DNA of 64,000 nt, taken from the NCBI RefSeq assembly GCF_963676485.1, contig NZ_OY781114.1:3922501-3986500 (forward strand). Reading direction: 5' to 3'. Within the stretch, counting starts at the first letter, position 1. The number at the start of each line of letters is the position of its first letter. A program made the position numbers and the translations under genes. The notes under the pieces are model-generated. The model saw nothing but the letters and a program-made list of their open reading frames with translations, ran no database searches and was not told the origin of the DNA. This document shows, piece after piece, positions 56,039-64,000 of the stretch. The DNA comes from an uncultured Cohaesibacter sp. (GTDB lineage Bacteria; Pseudomonadota; Alphaproteobacteria; Rhizobiales; Cohaesibacteraceae).

Positions 56039-56303
56039 GGGTCATCCTTTTGTCTCTTTTTCCAGTATTGTTAGCCTATCGCGAGTCGGTCTGGAAGCTC
56101 ACCTATGTCTTACGCATTTTGATCCGGTGTGGATCAGGGATTCGATATTAGTTCTAGTCGACAGGATTTTATTCTTATATTCGCGCTCAGGCCTCCAAAA
56201 AGGCCTTGTGAGGCGCACGAATCTGGCCTAACAGATCAAAGAGCTATCTGGGGTGGTAGGGCGCTTCGAATGAAACGAGAAGCGAATATGGAGGCATATC
56301 ATT

Positions 56304-59300
56304 TTGGCTAATCGCTCGGAGACGCCGCCGGACCAGGATCCTGCGCCAGAGCAGCAGACCGCTGACCATAGCCTGATATCCGCTCCCGCCTCGCGCTCCA
56401 GAATGAAACGGCGTATCGCTGTTTCTGCCGGCGTCTTTGTGCTTCTTTTGCTTTTGGTGTTTGGCGTCTTTGTGCTCCGTCTTCATTATGCGCCCGTTTC
56501 AATTTCCAGTTTTCGTGGAGAAATCGAAGACTTCGTTGCGCAGACGCTTCCTGAGGGTCAAACCATGCAGATGGATGACGTGCGTGTCGGACTCTCCGAT
56601 CGTTGGCGCCTTTCTCTGCAACTGACCGATCTCAAGCTGCGAGATAAAGATGAAGTTCTTCTTTCTGCCCCCAAGATTGATCTGGAAGTTGGGCTGCTTG
56701 CCCTGATGCATCGCGAACTTCGCGCACGAAACGTCAATATTCTGGGCATGAAGGTCAAGGTGCGCCGAGACGAGAAGGGACGCTTGCTAATCGCAGGTCA
56801 GGACCCCAGCCAGTTGAGCGAGGGGGCTGCCCCGACTGATAGCCTATATGACCCAGTCGATCCGCAATTTGTTTCCGTGCTCAATTCGGTGCGCCGTGCC
56901 ATCAAGCCATTGGCTGATGATGACCTAAACAACAGGCCACCGCAGATCCTCATCCGCGATACCGAGATTTCTTTTCGCGATGAGCTGATCGACAAGGAAA
57001 AGACCTACAAGAATGTTGCCTTTGCTTACAATCCGCAAGGCGAGGATGACAATCTTTGGCGCATAGATTTCGCCTATGACGGGCAGCATGGACGCATCCA
57101 CTCAGCCATGGCCGAAGTGCCAATCGCCAAATCCGATGATCAGGATGCGGGGCGCTCCATTCAGTTGGTGTTTGAAAATATATCGCTTGCAGATATTTTG
57201 CCCCGTTTCTCCGGTGAGAACAAGAATTTCAGCTTTAGCTCCGCTTTCGCAGGCCGGGCACAGTTGAATTTTGATGAGGCTGATAGCCTTTCCGGCATGA
57301 AAGTGCTGCTGAATGTTGGCGAAGGGCTCATGGAGTTCGGTGAAAAGGATGATGCCTATCTGGATAGTGCGTCTTTCCGGCTGGACTGGTCGCCGGAATT
57401 GCGGGAGCTGCGGTTGCTTAACAGTCATGTGCTTTTCGGCGAAACCGGGGGCAACTTTCTGGGGCGTGCGGTTTGGCCCGAAACGGCTGATGGCAGCATA
57501 TTTGTGCAGTTGCAGGGCAATGATTTGAAGCTCGCCGCGCGGGATAATCCGCACCCCAGTCGTATGCTGAAGAGACTGTCGCTGCAAACCCGCATAGATC
57601 GCCGGACTGGCGTTGCAACTGTAGACGATATTCGCATGGTTGCTGATGAGGGGCGTGTTGTGGGCTCTGGTACCGTTTCATCGTTGAACGGCGAATTGGC
57701 GCTCAATATGGGCTTTGATATTTCTGAAATGCCCTATGATCTCCTTCTGCATATGTGGCCGGTCAATATCGCCAACGGGGCCCGCAAATGGTTGCTGAAA
57801 AATCTTGAGGGCGGCATTATGACCGGAGCGCATTTTGATCTTGCCCTGACGGAGAGCATGCTCAAGCGCAACCAAGAGGGGCGCCTTATTCTGCCAGATG
57901 AGTCTGTTAACGGCACATTCGGCTTCAAGGATGCTCGATTGGCGCCATTTGGCGATCTTCCTCCCGGTGAAGATCTTTCCGGCGAAGGGATCGTCACTGG
58001 CCGGACCTTCGGGACCTCCATTGATAGCGGGCGTTTTGTTACGAAAACCGGTCGGCAGTTTCCGGTTAGCAAAGGTCGGTTTGAAATTCCCGATCACTCG
58101 CAAAAGCCTGCAACTGGAGTGCTTGTTCTGGAAGGCAAAGGGGATGCTGTCGCCTTTGGTGAGATCATTGATAGCGATCCGATCAACAGTCTGAAAAATG
58201 AAAAGCAGAAGGCTTCGGATTTAAGCGGAACGGCAAGCATAAAAGTGCGCCTGAGTTTCCCGTTCATCAAGCCTCTGAAGCTGGATGATGTCGATTATGA
58301 TGCCCAGATCACCCTGAAAGGCGCTGCCAGCACCCAGCCTTTACGTGGGCATATGGTCTCTGATGCAGAGGTGGTGATCAATACGGACGGCAAGCGCATG
58401 GATATCAAGGGTCTTGCCGTGATTGACGGTATCAAGGCGGCTCTGGATATTGCCTCTTCATCCGATGGATCTGTTGTTTCCTCTTCCAATTTTGATCTTG
58501 TTTTGACGGATGAGGATCGCAACAAGCTTGGTCTTGGGCTGGAAGACTGGCTGCGCGGGCCGGTTTCTGTTCGGGCTATCCAGAGTGGTGACAAACCGAA
58601 TGTAACCAAGATAACAGCAGATCTCACCAAAGCGGAAGTGGATCTGACCGTCTTGGGTTGGAGCAAAAAGCCCAATGTGCGCGGCAGCGCCGAGTTTGAT
58701 CTGATTGATGAGGGGAAGCATTTTTCCGTCGGAAATCTTACCGTCTCCGGCGACGGCTTTGATGCTGATGGCTCTGTGGTGATCGATAAGGACGACGGCT
58801 TGCAATCCCTCAAAATCGAAAATCTCGCACTCAGCCGCGGAGATCGCTTGGCCATCGACGTCGCCCGTAGGGGTAAAGGGCCCTATCGCGTTGATGTGAC
58901 TGGTGATGTGTTGGATTTGCGTGGGAAGCTGATGACAAGCCCCTTTGTGAGCAAGACCTCCGGTGACGCAAGTCAAGGGGATGTTGTGCTGAATGCCAAG
59001 ATCAAACGCGTCATCGGATTATCTGGTCATGCCATATCGGGTCTGAGTGCGTCAGGGCGGCTTGAAAATGGCCTCGTTACCAAGCTTGACGCCCGAGGGG
59101 TGCTAGATGGCACCAGCCCGATCGCGATAACTACTAAAATGGAAGAATTCCCCACTGTGCATCTGGATGCGCGGAATGCAGGTGACTTCTTGCGCTTTTT
59201 GGGGGCCAATGACCGCGTGGTGGGCGGCCGCCTTGCACTGTCGGTTGCCTTGAAAAAGGGACTGGACAGCATCTCCGGGACCGTCTTCCTCAAAGACTTC

Positions 59301-59702
59301 AAGATAAGCGGCCAAGTTGAAAGGCGCCAATCGTCCCGTTCCACAACCCAGACAGTTGATAGCCGGTTTGATTCTTTCACGGTTCAGTTCGCGGGTGAAA
59401 ATGGCGTGTTCTCTATTTGGCAGGGTATGCTCAAAGGGCCTATCCTGGGGGCGACGGTTGATGGGGCCATTGATATGAAAACCCGCAGTTTGGATCTCTC
59501 AGGTACATATATTCCCGCCTACAAGGTGAACAATATCTTCAGCCGATTGCCGATTATCGGTAGGGCGCTTGGCAACAGAAAGGATGAGGGACTGTTGGGC
59601 ATCACCTATGTTGTCAAAGGGGATATGGCGAACCCGACATTGATCGTTAATCCGGCCTCTCTGTTGGCTCCGGGCGCTTTGCGCAAGATGTTTGAATTCT
59701 AG
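56304..59702 (+). CDS. AsmA/YhdP-like envelope protein (DUF3971)
   Basis: This 1132-residue protein has a cytoplasmic N-terminus, one transmembrane helix at about residues 38-60 and a long periplasmic part made of repeated beta stretches. That is the design of YhdP and other AsmA-like bridges, proposed to carry phospholipids to the outer membrane. Segments such as MQMDDVRVGLSDRWRLSLQLTDLKLRD, EISFRDELIDKEKTYKNVAF and the C-terminal DGAIDMKTRSLDLSGTYIPAYKVNNIFSRLPIIG fit the AsmA_2/DUF3971 C-terminal pattern. The start is TTG at 56304: GGAGG lies 9 bases upstream, and the nearby ATG (56288) is in another frame. It is a single gene followed by a strong terminator. Function is inferred from architecture only. 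Confidence 0.85.
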   Translation: MANRSETPPDQDPAPEQQTADHSLISAPASRSRMKRRIAVSAGVFVLLLLLVFGVFVLRLHYAPVSISSFRGEIEDFVAQTLPEGQTMQMDDVRVGLSDRWRLSLQLTDLKLRDKDEVLLSAPKIDLEVGLLALMHRELRARNVNILGMKVKVRRDEKGRLLIAGQDPSQLSEGAAPTDSLYDPVDPQFVSVLNSVRRAIKPLADDDLNNRPPQILIRDTEISFRDELIDKEKTYKNVAFAYNPQGEDDNLWRIDFAYDGQHGRIHSAMAEVPIAKSDDQDAGRSIQLVFENISLADILPRFSGENKNFSFSSAFAGRAQLNFDEADSLSGMKVLLNVGEGLMEFGEKDDAYLDSASFRLDWSPELRELRLLNSHVLFGETGGNFLGRAVWPETADGSIFVQLQGNDLKLAARDNPHPSRMLKRLSLQTRIDRRTGVATVDDIRMVADEGRVVGSGTVSSLNGELALNMGFDISEMPYDLLLHMWPVNIANGARKWLLKNLEGGIMTGAHFDLALTESMLKRNQEGRLILPDESVNGTFGFKDARLAPFGDLPPGEDLSGEGIVTGRTFGTSIDSGRFVTKTGRQFPVSKGRFEIPDHSQKPATGVLVLEGKGDAVAFGEIIDSDPINSLKNEKQKASDLSGTASIKVRLSFPFIKPLKLDDVDYDAQITLKGAASTQPLRGHMVSDAEVVINTDGKRMDIKGLAVIDGIKAALDIASSSDGSVVSSSNFDLVLTDEDRNKLGLGLEDWLRGPVSVRAIQSGDKPNVTKITADLTKAEVDLTVLGWSKKPNVRGSAEFDLIDEGKHFSVGNLTVSGDGFDADGSVVIDKDDGLQSLKIENLALSRGDRLAIDVARRGKGPYRVDVTGDVLDLRGKLMTSPFVSKTSGDASQGDVVLNAKIKRVIGLSGHAISGLSASGRLENGLVTKLDARGVLDGTSPIAITTKMEEFPTVHLDARNAGDFLRFLGANDRVVGGRLALSVALKKGLDSISGTVFLKDFKISGQVERRQSSRSTTQTVDSRFDSFTVQFAGENGVFSIWQGMLKGPILGATVDGAIDMKTRSLDLSGTYIPAYKVNNIFSRLPIIGRALGNRKDEGLLGITYVVKGDMANPTLIVNPASLLAPGALRKMFEF

Positions 59703-59790
59703 CTCTTGGGAGTTTTGTCGGGCGCTTTGCATAAAGTGAGGCATGGACCTTGCCGCAGGCGCATGCCGAGGGTATGGAATTGCGATATGA

Positions 59791-59816
59791 AAAAGGCTCC
59801 CTTGAGGGAGCCTTTT
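59791..59816. terminator. Bidirectional terminator between AsmA-like gene and tyrS
   Basis: AAAAGGCTCCC (59791-59801), loop TTGA, GGGAGCCTTTT (59806-59816), a perfect 11-bp stem with T-run on both strands, between convergent genes. Confidence 0.9.
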
Positions 59817-59859
59817 GCTGTTTCTTGTATAGCCCATCAGGGGCGATCGGGTGCAAGCC

Positions 59860-61116
59860 TCAGGAGAGCTTCAGAAGCACATGCTTCTTCTTGCCCATGG
59901 AAAGCTTGATGACGCCATCTTCATTGATGTTGGCCTTGGTCAGCATCAGGTTATCATCCGTGACGGTTTCGTCATTGACCTTCAGGGCTCCGCCCTTGAT
60001 TGAGCGGCGGGCATCGCCATTGGATTTGGCAAGGCTTGCGGATACAAACGCGCTAAGGATGCCGATGCCAGCTTCCAGATCGCTCTCTGGAACCTCAATG
60101 GTTGGCAGGTTGGCCGCAGCCGCCTGGCCGGCCTCAAAGGTCTTGAAGGCTGTTTCAGCGGCATTGTCGGCTTCTACGCGGGTATGGATGAGCGCAGTTG
60201 CTTCGGTTGCCAGAATCTTCTTGGCTTCGTTGAGCTCATTGCCCTGGAGCCCTTCAAGCCGTTTGATTTCATCAATCGGCAGTGTGGTATAGAGACGCAG
60301 GAAGCGTCCGACATCGGAGTCAGATACGTTGCGCCAGAATTGCCAATAGTCATACGGGCTGTACATGTCGCCACGCAGCCAGATGGCGCCGGAGACGGAT
60401 TTGCCCATCTTGGAGCCGTCGGACTTGGTGATCAGTGGCACTGTGAGCGCGTAACACTCGGCATTGTTGAGACGGCGGCAGAGGTCGATACCAGAGACAA
60501 TGTTGCCCCACTGGTCTGAGCCGCCCATCTGCAAGCGGCAGCCATAGCGCTTGTTGAGCTGGGTGTAGTCGTAGGCTTGCAGGAGCATATAGTTGAATTC
60601 GAGGAAGCTGAGGGCCTGTTCGCGCTCAAGGCGCAGGCGCACCGAGTCTCGGGCCAGCATCTGGTTTACGGATACACGGGAGCCGATATCGCGCAGGAAT
60701 TCAACATAGTTGAGATCAAGCAGCCAGTTGGCATTGTCTTCCTGAATGGCGTCGGTCGGGCCATCGCCAAAATCGAGCAATTTGGAGAAGATCTCGCGAA
60801 TGCTCTCCTTGTTTTGCTGGATTTTTTCAGGGGTAAGCAACTGGCGGCTCTCGTCGCGGCCGGAGGGGTCGCCAACCATGGTGGTACCGCCGCCCATAAG
60901 GGCGATCGGGCGATGGCCGGTTTTCTGCATCCAGTGCAGGATCATCATGGAGACGAGGTTGCCCACATGAACAGATGGAGCCGTGCAGTCATAGCCTACA
61001 TAAGCAGTAACCGTCTCCGTGCTAAAGAGTTTGTCTAACCCTTCCGGGTCTGAACACTGATGAATGAAGCCGCGCTCACTCAAAGTGTGAAGAAATTCGG
61101 ATTTGAAGGCGGTCAT
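59860..61116 (-). CDS. tyrS: Tyrosine--tRNA ligase
   Basis: This 418-residue class I synthetase charges tRNA-Tyr. The HIGH-type motif is HVGN in [19 protein letters not shown], and the KMSKS motif reads KMGKS in [15 protein letters not shown]. Tyr-binding residues lie in [10 protein letters not shown] and [25 protein letters not shown]. The C-terminal S4-type RNA-binding region ends with [28 protein letters not shown] precedes the ATG at 61116. It is a single gene, divergent from anmK. Confidence 0.97.
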   Translation of the reverse strand: MTAFKSEFLHTLSERGFIHQCSDPEGLDKLFSTETVTAYVGYDCTAPSVHVGNLVSMMILHWMQKTGHRPIALMGGGTTMVGDPSGRDESRQLLTPEKIQQNKESIREIFSKLLDFGDGPTDAIQEDNANWLLDLNYVEFLRDIGSRVSVNQMLARDSVRLRLEREQALSFLEFNYMLLQAYDYTQLNKRYGCRLQMGGSDQWGNIVSGIDLCRRLNNAECYALTVPLITKSDGSKMGKSVSGAIWLRGDMYSPYDYWQFWRNVSDSDVGRFLRLYTTLPIDEIKRLEGLQGNELNEAKKILATEATALIHTRVEADNAAETAFKTFEAGQAAAANLPTIEVPESDLEAGIGILSAFVSASLAKSNGDARRSIKGGALKVNDETVTDDNLMLTKANINEDGVIKLSMGKKKHVLLKLS

Positions 61117-61268
61117 GCCGCTTTTCTCCTTAAAGATACGGTTGTTGCTGCTAGTCTGGCCTGATGTCTATGATGCTGGGCGCACCGGACAGAATGGCCT
61201 TCCGGGGAGATGGTCTAGCAAAGATCATGGAAAAGATCACTATCAAGATTGGGAAGACGGGGACAAAA

Positions 61269-62408
61269 ATGGCAAAAAATGAGGAAAAACTGTCGCTTGC
61301 GGTTGGGTTGATGAGCGGTACGTCATGCGATGGTGTCGATGCAGCGCTTATTGAAACCGACGGAGAGGGGCAGGTGCGCTCCATAGCCTCGGCTTTTCGT
61401 CCCTATGAGGCGCATGAACAAGCCCTGCTGCGGCAGGCTCTTGAGGATGCCAGTGGCATGAAAGACAGGGCAACGCGCCCGGGCTGTCTGGTGGAAGCCG
61501 AAGCGCTGGTCACCAAGGCGCATATAGAAGCCGTGGCCCGGCTCCTGTCGCAAGATGCGACCAAGGACATCCAGCCTGATGTGATCGGGTTTCACGGGCA
61601 GACCGTGTGGCATGATCCGTCCGCGGGCGTGACGGTGCAGATCGGTAATGGGCAGGCTCTGGCCAATGCGACCAAGATTCCTGTTGTGCATGATTTCCGT
61701 GCAGCCGATGTTGCGGCTGGCGGGCAGGGGGCTCCGCTTGTGCCGATCTATCACAAGGCGCTTCAGGCCTCCAGTGTCATCCCTCTGCAACAGCCCTTGG
61801 CTATCGTCAATATCGGCGGGGTTGCGAACATCACCTGGATTGGCAAGGACGGCTCTCTTACCGCATTGGATAGCGGGCCGGGCAATGCGCTGATCAATGA
61901 CTGGGTGTTCAGTAAGGATGAGCTGCCAATGGACGAGAATGGCGCCATTGCCGCGAGCGGCACGGTTGATTTTCTCGGGCTGATCGGCTTGATGGGCAAC
62001 CCCTATTTCAGAAAGCCTGCTCCGAAGTCACTGGATCGGAATGCGTTTGATATTTCTCCGATTGCAGCAATGTCGCTGGAAGACGGAGCCGCAACGCTAA
62101 CCGCTTTTACCGTCGAAACGCTCTGTCTTGGACTAGAGCATATGGAGATCCAGGAAGGGGAGCCCGCTAAGATGGTTGTTGTTTGTGGCGGCGGGCAGCA
62201 TAATGGCTATATGATGGATCAGTTGGGCGAGGCGCTGGATAGCCCAGTCATGCTCGCTGATGATCTAGGCTGGAATGGCGATGTGCTGGAGGCAGAAGCC
62301 TTCGGATATCTCGCTGTCCGGTCCTTGCGGCAGCTTCCACTTACATTCCCCGGCACCACCGGGGTCAAGCAGCCGCAAACTGGTGGCGTGCTGTCACCAC
62401 CGGTTTGA
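61269..62408 (+). CDS. anmK: Anhydro-N-acetylmuramic acid kinase
   Basis: AnmK phosphorylates and hydrolyses 1,6-anhydro-MurNAc released by lytic transglycosylases, recycling cell-wall sugar. The 379-residue sequence has the ATP loop LAVGLMSGTSCDGVDAALIE, IGFHGQTVWHDP, VVHDFRAADVAAGGQGAPLVPIYH, PLAIVNIGGVANITWI, LDSGPGNALINDW and VVVCGGGQHNGYMM, all family landmarks. The ATG at 61269 is chosen because the conserved domain begins immediately after it. In-frame ATGs at 61164 and 61227 would add 35 or 14 residues without similarity, so the start is not certain. It stands divergent from tyrS. Confidence 0.94.
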   Translation: MAKNEEKLSLAVGLMSGTSCDGVDAALIETDGEGQVRSIASAFRPYEAHEQALLRQALEDASGMKDRATRPGCLVEAEALVTKAHIEAVARLLSQDATKDIQPDVIGFHGQTVWHDPSAGVTVQIGNGQALANATKIPVVHDFRAADVAAGGQGAPLVPIYHKALQASSVIPLQQPLAIVNIGGVANITWIGKDGSLTALDSGPGNALINDWVFSKDELPMDENGAIAASGTVDFLGLIGLMGNPYFRKPAPKSLDRNAFDISPIAAMSLEDGAATLTAFTVETLCLGLEHMEIQEGEPAKMVVVCGGGQHNGYMMDQLGEALDSPVMLADDLGWNGDVLEAEAFGYLAVRSLRQLPLTFPGTTGVKQPQTGGVLSPPV

Positions 62409-62454
62409 ACGCTCAAGGTGAGCTGTAAACACGACAGGAAACAGGGGGAATTTC

Positions 62455-63060
62455 ATGGTCAGTGTTCCAAGCAATAGAGGGTATGAAGTCACGGCGGCGA
62501 GTTTAGCCAAGCGCTATGATGGGTATGAGATTGAAGATTCGCACGGCTGGTTTCTCAATATGCTGCCGCCGGCACCATTGAGTGTGCTGGATATTGGCGC
62601 CGGTTCCGGGCGCGACGGGCTTCACTATGCCGAGAAGGGATATCAGGTAACGGCGATAGAGCCGACAGACGCTTTCAGGAAAATCGCGCAGGCCAAGGAA
62701 GGTGCCGAGGCCATAGAGTGGTTGGAAGATACTTTGCCTGAACTGGAAGCATTGGGGCAGCGTACATTTGACATCATCACTCTTATTGCCGTTTGGATGC
62801 ATCTGGATGTGGAAGAGCGTGAAGAGGGCATGGTGCGTCTCAACAATCTGTTGCGGCCGGGCGGATTTCTGGCCATGACCGTGCGGCACGGCGAGCCACC
62901 TGAAGGCCGCTTGATGTTTGAGGTTTCTGATGAAGAAGTGATCGAAGCGGCCAGAGGCCTGGGGCTTTCGCTTGTCAGTCATGCCAATGTTGAGTCGTCT
63001 CAACCTCTCAACAAGGCAAAGGGGATCACATGGAGCCGCTTTGCTTTTAGGAAGGGCTAA
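62455..63060 (+). CDS. Class I SAM-dependent methyltransferase
   Basis: This 201-residue methyltransferase has motif I LSVLDIGAGSGRDGLHYAEKG (the glycine-rich SAM loop), an acidic residue at the end of strand 2 (TAIEPTD), FDIITLIAVWMHLDVEEREEGMVRLNNLLRPGGFLAMTVRHG (motifs II-III), and no extra domain. It resembles the TehB/UbiE-like Methyltransf_11 family; the substrate is unknown. AGGGGG stands 8 bases upstream of the ATG. It lies 46 bases after anmK in the same direction and may be co-transcribed. A strong terminator follows. Confidence 0.88.
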   Translation: MVSVPSNRGYEVTAASLAKRYDGYEIEDSHGWFLNMLPPAPLSVLDIGAGSGRDGLHYAEKGYQVTAIEPTDAFRKIAQAKEGAEAIEWLEDTLPELEALGQRTFDIITLIAVWMHLDVEEREEGMVRLNNLLRPGGFLAMTVRHGEPPEGRLMFEVSDEEVIEAARGLGLSLVSHANVESSQPLNKAKGITWSRFAFRKG

Positions 63061-63097
63061 CATGTTGGGGGGTGAGCAACGATCCCTGAACATAAAA

Positions 63098-63126
63098 AAA
63101 AGGCCGCTCTTGAAGCGGCCTTTTGA
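63098..63126. terminator. Bidirectional terminator after the methyltransferase gene
   Basis: AAAAGGCCGCT (63098-63108), loop CTTGA, AGCGGCCTTTT (63114-63124), with a longer A-run on the left; between convergent genes. Confidence 0.9.
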
Positions 63127-63142
63127 ATTTCTGAGAGCTCTT

Positions 63143-63847
63143 TTAGGGCTGGACTGTCGGAGCGGTAATGTCGTCTGTTTCCGTAATTTCCACCAACTGG
63201 GACGGATCAAAGCCGATGCGCTTGTCCAGATAATTGGCGCATACATTGATCAGCTGATCGGTCTCTTCCTTGAAGAAGTGGTTTGCACCGGGAATGATTT
63301 CCTGATCGATGACAATGCCCTTCTGGGTTTTGAGCTTGTCGACGAGTGCCTGCACATCCTTGTGCGGGACAACCTTGTCCATGCCGCCATGGGTGATAAG
63401 GCCTGAGGACGGGCAGGGCGCAAGGAACGAGAAATCATACAGATTGGCCGGAGGCGCAATGGAGATGAAACCTTCCACTTCCGGGCGACGCATCAGCAAT
63501 TGCATGCCGATCCAAGCGCCGAAGGAAAAGCCCGCAATCCATACGCCAGGGGCTTCGGAATGGAATGTCTGGACCCAGTCCAGAGCGGCCGCTGCATCAG
63601 ACAACTCGCCCACACCATGGTCAAATGTGCCTTGAGATCTGCCGACGCCGCGGAAGTTGAAGCGAAGAACTGTGAAGCCGCGACGCGCAAACATGTAATA
63701 GAGATGGTAGATAATCTCGTTGTTCATGGTGCCGCCGAAGCGGGGATGCGGATGAAGAATCAGTGCGATGGGGGCCTTGCGGTTTTTGGAAGGGTGCAGC
63801 CGTCCTTCCAAGCGTCCGGCAGGGCCGTTAAAGATCACCTCTGGCAT
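63143..63847 (-). CDS. Alpha/beta hydrolase
   Basis: This 234-residue serine hydrolase of the alpha/beta fold has an oxyanion-region HPHPRFGGTMNNEI and the nucleophile elbow GFSFGAWIG (Ser). The acid is in HGGMDKVVPH (Asp) and the His in PGANHFF. RFNFRGVGRSQGTFDHGVGE is typical of the small dienelactone-hydrolase/acetylxylan-like group, often annotated as alpha/beta superfamily hydrolase with a possible esterase role. The ATG at 63847 lacks a strong ribosome site. The last 153 bases of the window upstream of it form its promoter region and show no gene; a neighbour outside the window may share it. Confidence 0.88.
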   Translation of the reverse strand: MPEVIFNGPAGRLEGRLHPSKNRKAPIALILHPHPRFGGTMNNEIIYHLYYMFARRGFTVLRFNFRGVGRSQGTFDHGVGELSDAAAALDWVQTFHSEAPGVWIAGFSFGAWIGMQLLMRRPEVEGFISIAPPANLYDFSFLAPCPSSGLITHGGMDKVVPHKDVQALVDKLKTQKGIVIDQEIIPGANHFFKEETDQLINVCANYLDKRIGFDPSQLVEITETDDITAPTVQP

Positions 63848-64000
63848 AGGGTGCCCGGTCCTCTTTTAAATTGGTTCATTATGGGGATCCCACAGCTTTG
63901 GCCCGAGCCTGTTTCACTTATATGTGTACATTCAGACATTCAGCGAACATCCAAACAAAGGATGGGGCTATAAAACTTGACTGAATGGCACAAGTTTTAT

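Noticed and set aside
1-64000. Mobile elements, CRISPR, defence system, tRNA or rRNA genes
   Set aside because: I looked for direct and inverted terminal repeats, transposase-like or integrase-like proteins, spaced repeats and tRNA-like cloverleaf sequences, and saw none. A tRNA scan and a CRISPR scan would be decisive; a hit would refute this.

Overview
The window looks like ordinary chromosome of an alphaproteobacterium, most likely of the Hyphomicrobiales (rhizobial) branch. The support is an NDUFA12-type complex I accessory subunit next to a DUF2155 protein, a B12-dependent class II ribonucleotide reductase, an RNase E with an acidic insertion in its S1 domain, a DnaA-like HdaA protein beside polyphosphate genes, and the order purN-purM / permease / hdaA / ppk / ppx / rnd / aspS. 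The genus cannot be fixed from sequence alone. There are 46 protein genes, dense and mostly housekeeping. I found no rRNA, tRNA, CRISPR array, insertion sequence, prophage or toxin/defence module.

Layout. 1-5.8 kb: the end of holC (cut by the window edge), an L-lactate dehydrogenase, an aldo/keto reductase, a glyoxalase-fold protein, an ABC-F ATPase and a glutathione transferase. 5.8-8.8 kb: ndk, a small secreted Cys protein, then purM-purN on the minus strand. 9-19.5 kb: AI-2E-type permease, hdaA, ppk and ppx (overlapping), an unknown protein, an MFS exporter, RNase D and a GNAT acetyltransferase. 19.7-30.4 kb: aspS, a 709-residue exported protein of unknown function, two tandem membrane EAL phosphodiesterases, AMP nucleosidase, a small secreted protein and a LysE-type exporter. 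30.5-36.2 kb: nrdJ with a long upstream region, a response regulator and the NDUFA12 homologue. 36.5-44.2 kb: DUF2155, aat, accC-accB-aroQ, a DsbA-like thiol oxidoreductase, a BepA-like M48 protease and an aminotransferase. 44.2-53.5 kb: rne, then the cell-wall genes for an AMIN/Amidase_3 amidase and penicillin-binding protein 1A, then prfB with a programmed +1 frameshift. 53.8-64 kb: an M23 peptidase, Bcp peroxiredoxin, a large AsmA/YhdP-like protein, tyrS, anmK, a methyltransferase and an alpha/beta hydrolase.

Themes: nucleotide metabolism (purMN, ndk, amn, nrdJ), polyphosphate turnover (ppk/ppx), peptidoglycan assembly and recycling (amidase, PBP1A, M23, anmK), translation (aspS, tyrS, prfB, aat) and RNA decay (rne, rnd).

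No undescribed multi-gene system stands out. The most interesting signals are: two pairs of NrdR-like boxes upstream of nrdJ, each pair spaced exactly 32 bp; a tandem pair of CSS-type EAL proteins whose two periplasmic cysteines have identical spacing while one has lost the CSS triplet; the RF2 frameshift site, without which prfB looks N-terminally truncated; the 709-residue exported protein; and regulatory candidates upstream of ppk and of the small secreted protein at 29364.
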